Part shown: positions 5,860 through 13,840 of the stretch, in pieces
Numbering within the stretch: the first letter of the stretch is position 1
How the letters are laid out: every line of letters starts with the position of its first letter
Source: JAGMES01 sp023128035
GTDB taxonomy: Bacteria; Bacillota; Halanaerobiia; DY22613
Direction of reading: 5' to 3'
Assembly (NCBI GenBank): GCA_030627905.1
Contig: DAOVRZ010000130.1
Coordinates: 1 to 13,840, forward strand
Length of the DNA stretch: 13,840 nt
Program-made: the position numbers and the translations under genes
Notes under the pieces: generated by a model
What the model was told of the DNA's origin: nothing
Seen by the model: the letters and a program-made list of their open reading frames with translations, nothing else
The model's database searches: none

Positions 5860-8800
5860 ATGAAAAAGAACCTATGGCTAATTGTATTTATTATGATTTC
5901 TTTAATCTGGCCTTTAGTTGTTCATGCAACAGAAACGAATAATGTAAATGAACCGTCATCTGTAGAAGAGGATGAAACTGCGCCAGAAGAATGGGAAGTA
6001 ATGCAAGAAGAACCAGAAGATCCTAAAGTGAAAATCAAAGAAGAGATTAAAGAAAAAAGAAATGTTATTAGTAAACATTTTCTTAATAATGATGGTACAA
6101 TGACTGCATTAATTTATCAAAGTCCAATTCATTTCAAAAAAGATGAGCGGTGGGAAGAGATTGATACACGTATAGTTGACTTAAATTCTGTTGAAGTAGA
6201 AGCTGAAATTGGCAAGGAAAAGAAGGAAAAAATTAAAAAAGAAGGATTTAGTTATGGAGTGTTCAAAAACTCTTTTAATCTACTCTTTTCTAAAGTTTCC
6301 AAACAACCTCAACGTTTTGCCATTGAAGAAGGTTGGATCTCGTTTCAACCTATAAATGGGCAGGCAGTTCAAGGTCAATTTAGTGATAATGAAGTTATTT
6401 ATAAAAAAGTTTGGAATCAGACAGATTTAAAGTACATTTCTCGTACAACTGGGTTGAAAGAGCAGATGATTTTGAATGGACCTGGCCATCCCCTTCAATT
6501 TAGTTTTCGAATTCAATTACATAACTTGACTTATGAGCAAACTGAAAACGGTGAAATACTTTTATACGATGAAAATGAACAAGTACAAGCAATTATACCA
6601 TTGGGTTATATGATTGATGCAAATGAGGAAATTTCTAATGAAGTTGAAATGACTCTTGAGAAACGGGGAAAGAATTTGATTTTAACTATTGTTCCTGACG
6701 TAAATTGGTTACAAGCAGATGATAGGGCTTACCCAATTATTATTGATCCTACTATTGAAAAGGATATCTCTGTCGGACAAGATGCTTATATTAGCAATCA
6801 CAGTTTTAATACCATAAAAAGAGGTGAATGGGAACGTTTAGAAGTTGGTATGAATAAGTATTATGGGTGGAAAACTCAACATTCTTTATTACAGTTTGAT
6901 GTTTCACAAATTCCAGACTATGCAATAATAAATAAAGCTCAAGCCCAATTATATATGTTTGATGCACCTGATACAGATTTAGCAAAAGTTCAAATTTGGG
7001 AAGTGGCGAATTCCTGGAGTGAGAGTTCAATAACATGGGATAATCAACCAGGCAAGGAGGATTATTATAGGACATTATATGTAAATTCAACCATCAATGA
7101 ATTTAAACCGTTTGAATTAAAGTTAGACTGGATTAAGGATTGGATTCTAAATCCTAGTTCAAATTATGGTGTTTTTCTTTATACAATTGATGAAGGGAAA
7201 CAAACATTAAAACATTTTCGCTCAAAGGAATATGAATATTCATCAAAATGGCCCAGATTATATATTGAATACAATGCAGATTTAAAACCTAAAGAACCTA
7301 CTGAGGGTGACGTTTTGAAAGAAATAAGTACATTTAAAATTGAAAGTAGTGATTTAACATATACGGTCTCAAATTTATCAGCAACAGTTGGTATTCAGGA
7401 AATTGATATTTCAGGTAATGCCTTAAGAACAATTGATACATATTCAATTACCATTATCAATAATTCTTTTACAATATCAGGATTATCCTTAGGAACGGGT
7501 CGTTATTCATGGAAAGTATCGGATAATAACGTTGGGTCTTGGGGTCCAGAAGGTACATTTTATATTGACCAAGATCCACCTGTTCCACCTGAAGGTGGTT
7601 GGAATTTTACCGAACGTTTGAACATTACAGGTGAAGTGGATGCCGCGACTTTAACTAATATACAAAATGGTACTTTAAAACTGATCGCAACTTTAAGTTG
7701 GAATCAGTTAATTGATGAAGGAATTGGTTTTAAATCTGCTAATCTTCGTTATAAAAAAGATGATGGGAATTGGATTTCTATTGAGGGGGATCTAACTAAT
7801 ACTTCAATAGATTTGGATGTTAATTGGTACAGTACATATCAGATTCAAATTAAAGGGGTAGATGATTTTCAAAATGAGTCAACATGGTATGATTTAGGTT
7901 CATTTAAAACGCCACCAAAACCATCGAATCTTACAGCTGAGTTTGCTGGCCCAGATGAGATTGTTGTGAATTTTGAACATCATGGTCTGACAGATGGGTA
8001 TAATATTCGTTGGTTTGCTGTAGAAGACCCAGACAATGATAAGGGAGAAACAGGATGGATGATAAAATCCTCTAATCCTGGAACTATTTCATATACATAT
8101 AGCAATTACAACTTTACAGCTGGAAGACATTATCAATTTTCTATTGCGACAAAACATGATACGACAGAATTATGGGTAAGTACAGACCCAATTGAAGCAC
8201 CAAATACTCCACCCTCAACACCAACATTATTCAGCCCAGGAGGTGGAGTTTCATTAAATGCCACATCAGTACGATTTTTAGCTTTTGTAGCAGGAGCTAA
8301 GGATATGGATGGAGATCAAGTGGATTATTCAATTAAAGTCCAAAATGTATTATTTTCTTTACCTGTGACATATCTAGGTAATGTCCAACACGTTTTTGGA
8401 GATTTGATATCTCGATGGTCGATTGAGGCTAACGTTCCTCTAAGTAACGGTGAATATATATGGTGGGTGGAGGCCTCTGATGAGATTGATTTTACTGAGT
8501 CTGTGAAGCGAAAAATCTTTATAGATACATTGGCTCCTGCTGAACCTGTTTTTACCATCATCTCACAAACTACTAATCCAGCAGAAGCGAATAGTATTGG
8601 TGTTACCTCTGATCCGAACATCCAAATTCGCCTGGATCAATATAATGGAGAATATCCAGATGGTTATCCTTATCCGAGTGATACTTTAAAATTAAATGAC
8701 GTTAAATATTTTAAAATAACATCCGGTTTGGCTACAGATCCTTTAATTATAAATAGGGTTAATTTAGCAGATGACGATACGATTAATTATACTTTAGGTT

Positions 8801-11800
8801 CCGAAGGAAAATATGATATTACAGTAAAATCCTATGATAAAGCTGATAATTATAATAGTAGCACGAAATCAGTCACTTTGGATTATACCAAACCACCAAC
8901 CATTACATTTCCAAATGCATTGAGTAATTATTTTACTAATGATGGGAATCAGGTTAAGTTTACTTGGGATTCTATTTCAGATTTACCTGCAACGGAAAAT
9001 AGCGGAGTTTATAAGTATGTAATCTCTTATACTCGACCAGATAAAACAGCTGAAGAAGATGTTTTGATAGGGATATCTTATACCTTTAAAGATGTGACTC
9101 CAAATGAAGAGATTAAAGTGAAAGTAAAAGCCATTGATCATGCTGGAAATGAAGGGAATTATTCAAGCGAATTAATATGGTATGGATTACCACCTGTCGC
9201 TAGTGTAACCAATCACGAAATTAGTTTTGTCGATGCTACAATGGTACCTTATCAACAACAGATTGAATTAATCATCTCTCCTGTTATATGTAGTTATTAT
9301 GTTATTCAACAGGAAAATTTAAGTGATACTAACGAGCCACCATATGAAAGTGTTCCTTATAGTAATGGTTGGACATTTACCCGAAATGTGAGTGCCAAAC
9401 AAACCTATAAATATCGAATCATTACGTATAATGACTATGATTCAGAGCATCTTTATTCAGAAAGTGAATATACGGTAACAATTCCAAATAATCCACCAAC
9501 TAAACCAACGATATCGATTTTAGGATTATTAACAAATGGATTTTTACCTCAATCATCTACAACTATAGCAGCATCTAGTATCGACTATGATAATGAGATT
9601 TTGACCTATACATTTGCGGTTAAGAAAAATGGGGTGCCAATTACTTTAAATAGTCAAGATATTGTAACAAATACTTATCAGTTGAGTGATTTGACAGATG
9701 GAGCTATATATGAGATTGTGGTTACGGTTTCTGATGGTGAAGAATCGATTTCATCTGATTCAGTTAGTTTTATAGTGGATGTTTCTGGACCTATCATTCG
9801 TATCACGCCTTTACCAAATGAAAACTATGTTACATCACAAAGTATTAACGTAGAGACAACAGATTCTGTAAGTGGATTGGCTACTTTACGCTATAAATGG
9901 AATGAAGATGGAACATTTGTTGATGTACCTGCTGATGGGGTGATTCAAGCAGATTCGGGTTCAAATAAGTTAATTGTCGAGGCTGTAGACCGTGCAGGTA
10001 ATCTAAAGACTAATTTAAGTGATGATACCAGTAGTGATACCATGTATGTATATCGTGTGGATGATACAGGGCCAACGGTTAACTTCCTAACCATTCAAGG
10101 CCAAACCTATAACAACCAAACTTATATTACAAGTAATGTTGAAGTATTTATCAGTTTTAAATTCCTTGAAGATCAGACAGCTATTACTCGTTATCGTTAT
10201 GGCTATCTGCCACAAGGTTTAACACTCGCAAATGTACAAATCAATGAGTTACCAGAAAGACAGATTCAAAGTTTGTCCAGTTATCAGGGAGAAGAACGGA
10301 TTACAGGTCAGTTTGTAGATGGTCAAACTTACTATCCGATACTTATTGTTTATGATAGCTTAGGTAATACAACCGAGTATGTAAGTCCAACTGGATTTAC
10401 TGTTGATGGCAGTGGACCAGCTATTTCGGATTTAAGTGTATCTGGTTTGTCTTCCTATGGAACACAAGAATATCTAAAAAGTTATACATCTGTTGATTTT
10501 TCTCCAATGTTTACTGATCTGGAGACCCAAGCAGTAGCTAAATATGGTATTACAGATATTCCTGCGGGAGAACCATTTGATTGGTATAACTCGTTTACTG
10601 AGTTAAAAAATAAAATACCAGAAATCTCTTTGGTTGAAGGAAATACCTATTATTTTGTGATTCAAGCAGAGAACGGGGTAGGGTTAGCTACTCGTGGTTA
10701 TTCTTCAGGATTTATAGTGGATACTCAATCTCCAGTATTTTCGTCTATTGTCGGAGGTAGTGAACTTCCAGAAGGTTATGGTAACTATATACAACGAACC
10801 AATACCTCCTTAGAAGTGACCTGGGTAGTACAAGATTTATCTCCGATTTCTAATTACTATTATAAGATCGGAACTACTGTAGGAACTGGTGATGTAAGCC
10901 AAGGATTTGTAGAGGCAGATTCGTCAGGTTGGGTTTTAATTACTAATGCTGTTGAAGAGTATACCTTAGTTATAAGCAGACCAGGTTATACATTTGAAGA
11001 TAAAACTTATTATGTAACCATCAAAGCTGTAGATGCAGCCGGAAATGAAGCAACTGCTACTACTAATCAAATTCAAATTGATACTACATTACCTCCTGTA
11101 CCAACAGTCAGTACAGATGGAATTTATGTTCATGAAAAGAACCAGATTCATTTTGTGATTGATATGGTTAATCCTGAACAAGATGTGGTGGGTTATAATT
11201 ATCAGATTATAGACGAAAGCAGCAATGTTCTTGTCGAATGGCAGTTAATCTCTACATCTGAATTACATTATGATTTGACCCATACTGGTTTAAATTTGGT
11301 AGATGGAGTAAAATATTACATTGCTGTTAAAGCAGAATATTTGGATGGTACAAGTACATCAGCTGGTTGGGCCAATGTAATCATTGATTCGACAGCACCA
11401 ACGAATTTAGTTGTTGAATCTCCGACATATGCCAGTGCCCAACAGTTAAAGGTATCCTGGAGTGCCACAGAGGATATCTCATCAATACGTTATTGGGCTA
11501 AAGTTGGAACGACAGCCAATGGAGATGATAAACTATCTTTAAAGCTGGTCGGTAAAGTGGGACAACATGTTTTTAAAAATATTTCTGTTTTGGATGGTGA
11601 AGTATTATACGTAACTGTAATGGCAGAAAATAGTTCAGGATTATCAATAGTTGCGGTTAGTGAACCGATTATTATTGATAATACGCCACCAGCAATTCCA
11701 TTGGTGATTGATGATGGGATGTATACCAATATTGGAACAAAATTAAATGCTTCCTGGATCTGGAGTCAGGATGATCCAGAATCTGGTATAGAATCTTACC

Positions 11801-13840
11801 AAATTGCTTTATTAAAGTCCCGAACTGTTAATGAAAATACAATTTGGATTCCTCTCACGGCAAATCAAAAGAGTTATACTTATACGCAGAGTTTGGATAA
11901 TGGTTCAGTATATTTTGTAGCGATAAAGGTAATAAATCGTGCAGGACTTTCTAGCATTGGTTATACGGACGGAATTTTGGTTGATACCACTAGGCCAAAC
12001 CCGCCAGGTATTGATGATCATGGAAATTTTGTGGCTTATGTTGATGGTCTATCAACTTTAACCGCTGATGCTTACGGTACAGATCCACAATCTGGCATTC
12101 AGGGTTACTATTATTCTCTTGGAACCTTTGATAGTCCAACTTCAATAATTAATAATCAATTGATTACTGATAGCACAGTATTAGGTGGAAATAATTTAAG
12201 CCTTCAATTAGGTAAAGTATATTTTTTCAAGGTAATTGCTCAAAACAACGCAGGTGATATTTCTGCTGAAAGTATAAGTGATGGGGTTATGGTTGTGAAT
12301 GGGTCAGAACCAAAGGTTCAATCCATCATTGATGGTGGTGCATATAGTATTTATAACGATAAACTCTTCTTTATCTGGAGTGTAAATGATACAACAATTC
12401 CGATTGAGTATTATGAATACTGTTTAATTACCGATCAGGATCAGGAGATTACTAGTGACCAATGGAAAGTCACTCAGGAAAAGCGGGTACAAATTAATGC
12501 TGAAGATGTTTTAGGTACTGGAAATACCTTTACGGATGGTACAACTTACTATCTTGCAGTTCGAGCAGTTAATAAATTACTGCAACAAACTATAAAACTG
12601 GTATCTGATGGTATAAAGATTGATACAACACCACCAAATGATCCAATTCTTGAGACAGATGCATATGTTACAACTAATTTCAAACTAAAATGGTCTGCCG
12701 CAGATTCCCACTCTGGAATCGCAGGATATTCATACGCTATTGGTACAACTAGAGGTGGAAAGGATATAACAGAAGGGTGGATTGATTTAGATGTATCGGA
12801 TTTGGATGAACAGGACAATATTATGTCAATCAATCAGACTGTGGAAGTAAGTAATCTTACTCATGGAGATACTTATTATCTCTCAGTCAAAGCGAAAAAT
12901 GGAGTTGGACTTTGGTCAAATCCAGTTATGAGTAAAGTTTTGATAGCTGATTTAGAAAAGCCAACAACTCCAGAAGTAACAGCAACGAGTTCTTATACCA
13001 CTAGTAAATTAAAGATTAATGACATTAGTTTTTCTTCCAGTGATTTAGATAGTGGTATTGTCGGTTATCGCTATGATGTTGTAACTTCTAATAACTTGTC
13101 AGCTGATTTGACGACACCTACTCAAAAACTGCCTAATTTTACATCGGAATTAAATATTAATGATTTAGACATAACAAATTTAAGTCTAAGTGAAGGTGGA
13201 ACTTACTATGTTGCAGTTCAGACACTGGATTGGGTAGGGCACTGGTCGCCGATTGGTTATAGTCAACCAATCATTGTGGATACACTGCTGCCAGATTTAA
13301 CCTTCGACACTACTGAGACTGAGCTGGTAACCAATACTGGAAGTCTGGATGTAAATTGGAAGACGGATGAAGCAGGTACTCTTAATTATCGATTAATCGT
13401 TTTAAATGCAGATGGTAGCCATGCTACGAATCCAGAATATACTCCTATTACAATTACGACAGATTGCACTGGAACATTTAATTTTGATGTGTATATGTAT
13501 GGATCTTACAAATATGAGATGTATCAAGTTGACCAGGCCGGGAATACAACAGAGCCAATTACACAATTGGTTCGGTATAATTTCCCACCATATGTAGATA
13601 TTTTCTCTACTAATATTCAGTTATATAAAGGTCACTCTGCCACCTTTACTTTGGATGCCTCTGATGGAGATGGAATCATTGTCGAATATCAATGGGTTGT
13701 AGCTGGGGTACCTTATACGAAGATAGTTGATATAGATGAAAATCCAGATGAATTAACCTATACCTTCGATGAACCTGGAAGTTATTTGGTAAAAATCACT
13801 GTTAAAGATAATGACGGAGCTATTGCTACCAATTCGATGA
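5860..13840 (+). CDS. giant secreted DNRLRE/Ig-like repeat protein, 3' end outside window
   Basis: I translated this frame to the right edge and met no stop: 2660 codons, still open. ATG 5860 follows AAGGAGGT by 6 bases. Residues 1-23 are a signal peptide (cleavage after VHA) and 24-67 an acidic linker. Residues 68-300 resemble the N-terminal module of WapA/DNRLRE wall proteins (HFLNNDGTMTALIYQSPIHF...WEEIDT). A DNRLRE domain covers about 305-470, with SSITWDNQP at 389-397. After this come roughly 15 Ig/FN3-like beta-sandwich units: irregular to about residue 1400, then regular at 95-121 residues. Their borders carry VDTTxPP-like strings and their cores G-x-TYY-x-VKA and Y-x-IGTT. A PKD domain starts near 2575 and is cut by the edge. 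Only three cysteines occur in 2660 residues, typical of Gram-positive surface proteins. There is no catalytic motif so far. It could be a surface fibre or adhesin, or the stalk of an RHS/polymorphic toxin; the missing C-terminus decides. Confidence 0.9.
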   Translation, partial: MKKNLWLIVFIMISLIWPLVVHATETNNVNEPSSVEEDETAPEEWEVMQEEPEDPKVKIKEEIKEKRNVISKHFLNNDGTMTALIYQSPIHFKKDERWEEIDTRIVDLNSVEVEAEIGKEKKEKIKKEGFSYGVFKNSFNLLFSKVSKQPQRFAIEEGWISFQPINGQAVQGQFSDNEVIYKKVWNQTDLKYISRTTGLKEQMILNGPGHPLQFSFRIQLHNLTYEQTENGEILLYDENEQVQAIIPLGYMIDANEEISNEVEMTLEKRGKNLILTIVPDVNWLQADDRAYPIIIDPTIEKDISVGQDAYISNHSFNTIKRGEWERLEVGMNKYYGWKTQHSLLQFDVSQIPDYAIINKAQAQLYMFDAPDTDLAKVQIWEVANSWSESSITWDNQPGKEDYYRTLYVNSTINEFKPFELKLDWIKDWILNPSSNYGVFLYTIDEGKQTLKHFRSKEYEYSSKWPRLYIEYNADLKPKEPTEGDVLKEISTFKIESSDLTYTVSNLSATVGIQEIDISGNALRTIDTYSITIINNSFTISGLSLGTGRYSWKVSDNNVGSWGPEGTFYIDQDPPVPPEGGWNFTERLNITGEVDAATLTNIQNGTLKLIATLSWNQLIDEGIGFKSANLRYKKDDGNWISIEGDLTNTSIDLDVNWYSTYQIQIKGVDDFQNESTWYDLGSFKTPPKPSNLTAEFAGPDEIVVNFEHHGLTDGYNIRWFAVEDPDNDKGETGWMIKSSNPGTISYTYSNYNFTAGRHYQFSIATKHDTTELWVSTDPIEAPNTPPSTPTLFSPGGGVSLNATSVRFLAFVAGAKDMDGDQVDYSIKVQNVLFSLPVTYLGNVQHVFGDLISRWSIEANVPLSNGEYIWWVEASDEIDFTESVKRKIFIDTLAPAEPVFTIISQTTNPAEANSIGVTSDPNIQIRLDQYNGEYPDGYPYPSDTLKLNDVKYFKITSGLATDPLIINRVNLADDDTINYTLGSEGKYDITVKSYDKADNYNSSTKSVTLDYTKPPTITFPNALSNYFTNDGNQVKFTWDSISDLPATENSGVYKYVISYTRPDKTAEEDVLIGISYTFKDVTPNEEIKVKVKAIDHAGNEGNYSSELIWYGLPPVASVTNHEISFVDATMVPYQQQIELIISPVICSYYVIQQENLSDTNEPPYESVPYSNGWTFTRNVSAKQTYKYRIITYNDYDSEHLYSESEYTVTIPNNPPTKPTISILGLLTNGFLPQSSTTIAASSIDYDNEILTYTFAVKKNGVPITLNSQDIVTNTYQLSDLTDGAIYEIVVTVSDGEESISSDSVSFIVDVSGPIIRITPLPNENYVTSQSINVETTDSVSGLATLRYKWNEDGTFVDVPADGVIQADSGSNKLIVEAVDRAGNLKTNLSDDTSSDTMYVYRVDDTGPTVNFLTIQGQTYNNQTYITSNVEVFISFKFLEDQTAITRYRYGYLPQGLTLANVQINELPERQIQSLSSYQGEERITGQFVDGQTYYPILIVYDSLGNTTEYVSPTGFTVDGSGPAISDLSVSGLSSYGTQEYLKSYTSVDFSPMFTDLETQAVAKYGITDIPAGEPFDWYNSFTELKNKIPEISLVEGNTYYFVIQAENGVGLATRGYSSGFIVDTQSPVFSSIVGGSELPEGYGNYIQRTNTSLEVTWVVQDLSPISNYYYKIGTTVGTGDVSQGFVEADSSGWVLITNAVEEYTLVISRPGYTFEDKTYYVTIKAVDAAGNEATATTNQIQIDTTLPPVPTVSTDGIYVHEKNQIHFVIDMVNPEQDVVGYNYQIIDESSNVLVEWQLISTSELHYDLTHTGLNLVDGVKYYIAVKAEYLDGTSTSAGWANVIIDSTAPTNLVVESPTYASAQQLKVSWSATEDISSIRYWAKVGTTANGDDKLSLKLVGKVGQHVFKNISVLDGEVLYVTVMAENSSGLSIVAVSEPIIIDNTPPAIPLVIDDGMYTNIGTKLNASWIWSQDDPESGIESYQIALLKSRTVNENTIWIPLTANQKSYTYTQSLDNGSVYFVAIKVINRAGLSSIGYTDGILVDTTRPNPPGIDDHGNFVAYVDGLSTLTADAYGTDPQSGIQGYYYSLGTFDSPTSIINNQLITDSTVLGGNNLSLQLGKVYFFKVIAQNNAGDISAESISDGVMVVNGSEPKVQSIIDGGAYSIYNDKLFFIWSVNDTTIPIEYYEYCLITDQDQEITSDQWKVTQEKRVQINAEDVLGTGNTFTDGTTYYLAVRAVNKLLQQTIKLVSDGIKIDTTPPNDPILETDAYVTTNFKLKWSAADSHSGIAGYSYAIGTTRGGKDITEGWIDLDVSDLDEQDNIMSINQTVEVSNLTHGDTYYLSVKAKNGVGLWSNPVMSKVLIADLEKPTTPEVTATSSYTTSKLKINDISFSSSDLDSGIVGYRYDVVTSNNLSADLTTPTQKLPNFTSELNINDLDITNLSLSEGGTYYVAVQTLDWVGHWSPIGYSQPIIVDTLLPDLTFDTTETELVTNTGSLDVNWKTDEAGTLNYRLIVLNADGSHATNPEYTPITITTDCTGTFNFDVYMYGSYKYEMYQVDQAGNTTEPITQLVRYNFPPYVDIFSTNIQLYKGHSATFTLDASDGDGIIVEYQWVVAGVPYTKIVDIDENPDELTYTFDEPGSYLVKITVKDNDGAIATNSM
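10717..13299 (+). repeat. regular array of about eight Ig/FN3-like units in the giant protein
   Basis: Within the giant gene, unit borders with a VD-x-[TS]-x-P signature fall at about 10717, 11080, 11386, 11671, 11980, 12292, 12622, 12946 and 13276, so units are 285-363 bases (95-121 residues). Each has a W-S core strand, an SGI-x-x-Y turn in many copies, IGTT or a variant (residues about 1670, 1882, 2087, 2294), and a late strand G-x-[TV]-YY-[VFL]. The units are diverged in DNA sequence, so this is an old protein-level repeat rather than a recent tandem duplication. Confidence 0.75.

Noticed and set aside
6806..12833. Minus-strand reading frames of 79-98 codons at 6806-7090, 8325-8621, 11490-11729 and 12549-12833.
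   Set aside because: All lie antisense inside the giant plus-strand frame, lack convincing ribosome sites, and their translations are low-complexity shadows of the coding strand.
13406..13597. A 63-codon plus-strand frame inside the giant gene.
   Set aside because: It is a shifted-frame shadow; the main frame runs through it without a stop and encodes recognisable beta-sandwich and PKD-adjacent sequence.

Overview
The window is AT-rich, low-GC DNA from a Gram-positive-type bacterium. Strong AGGAGG ribosome sites, GTG and TTG starts, heavy use of TTA/ATA/AAA codons, an S-layer-homology (SLH) protein, an L,D-transpeptidase and a SigW-type ECF sigma/anti-sigma pair all point to Bacillota, probably an anaerobic Clostridia- or Halanaerobiales-like lineage. 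The lineage is an inference from gene style, not a proven assignment. Almost every gene here concerns the cell envelope or the outside of the cell.

Layout. 1-141: two tandem leucine tRNA genes on the minus strand (GAG, cut by the window edge, and CAA with encoded CCA), with a good promoter at 188-216. 288-545: a small unrecognised minus-strand gene. 724-2106: a plus-strand pair, an L,D-transpeptidase with peptidoglycan-binding domains on both sides of its catalytic domain, then a small Zn-ribbon protein. 2113-2205: paired imperfect hairpins resembling one end of an IS200/IS605-type element, with no transposase; a bidirectional terminator follows at 2252-2279. 2294-3487: a minus-strand secreted SLH protein, whose start is probably a TTG inside the longer reading frame. 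3653-5488: an ECF sigma factor preceded by a candidate ECF-type promoter, and its membrane anti-sigma factor, a zinc-finger/DUF4349 fusion. 5489-5859: a regulatory intergenic region with a terminator, a promoter-operator candidate and a hairpin touching the ribosome site. 5860 to the right edge: one uninterrupted giant reading frame of more than 2660 codons that leaves the window still open.

The giant gene is the most striking object. It encodes a secreted protein: signal peptide, acidic linker, a WapA/DNRLRE-type N-terminal module, a long array of Ig/FN3-like beta-sandwich repeats with a period of about 95-120 residues, and the start of a PKD domain at the window edge. Its C-terminus, which would decide whether it is an adhesin, an S-layer-associated fibre or a polymorphic toxin delivery protein, is not in the window.

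How the parts may fit together (inference): the ECF sigma/anti-sigma pair senses envelope state and probably controls its own synthesis. The L,D-transpeptidase remodels peptidoglycan, the SLH protein binds wall polymer, and the giant protein is displayed or secreted. I found no second copy of the sigma gene's GGAAC-N16-CGTC promoter in the other intergenic regions, so common control by this sigma factor is not shown.
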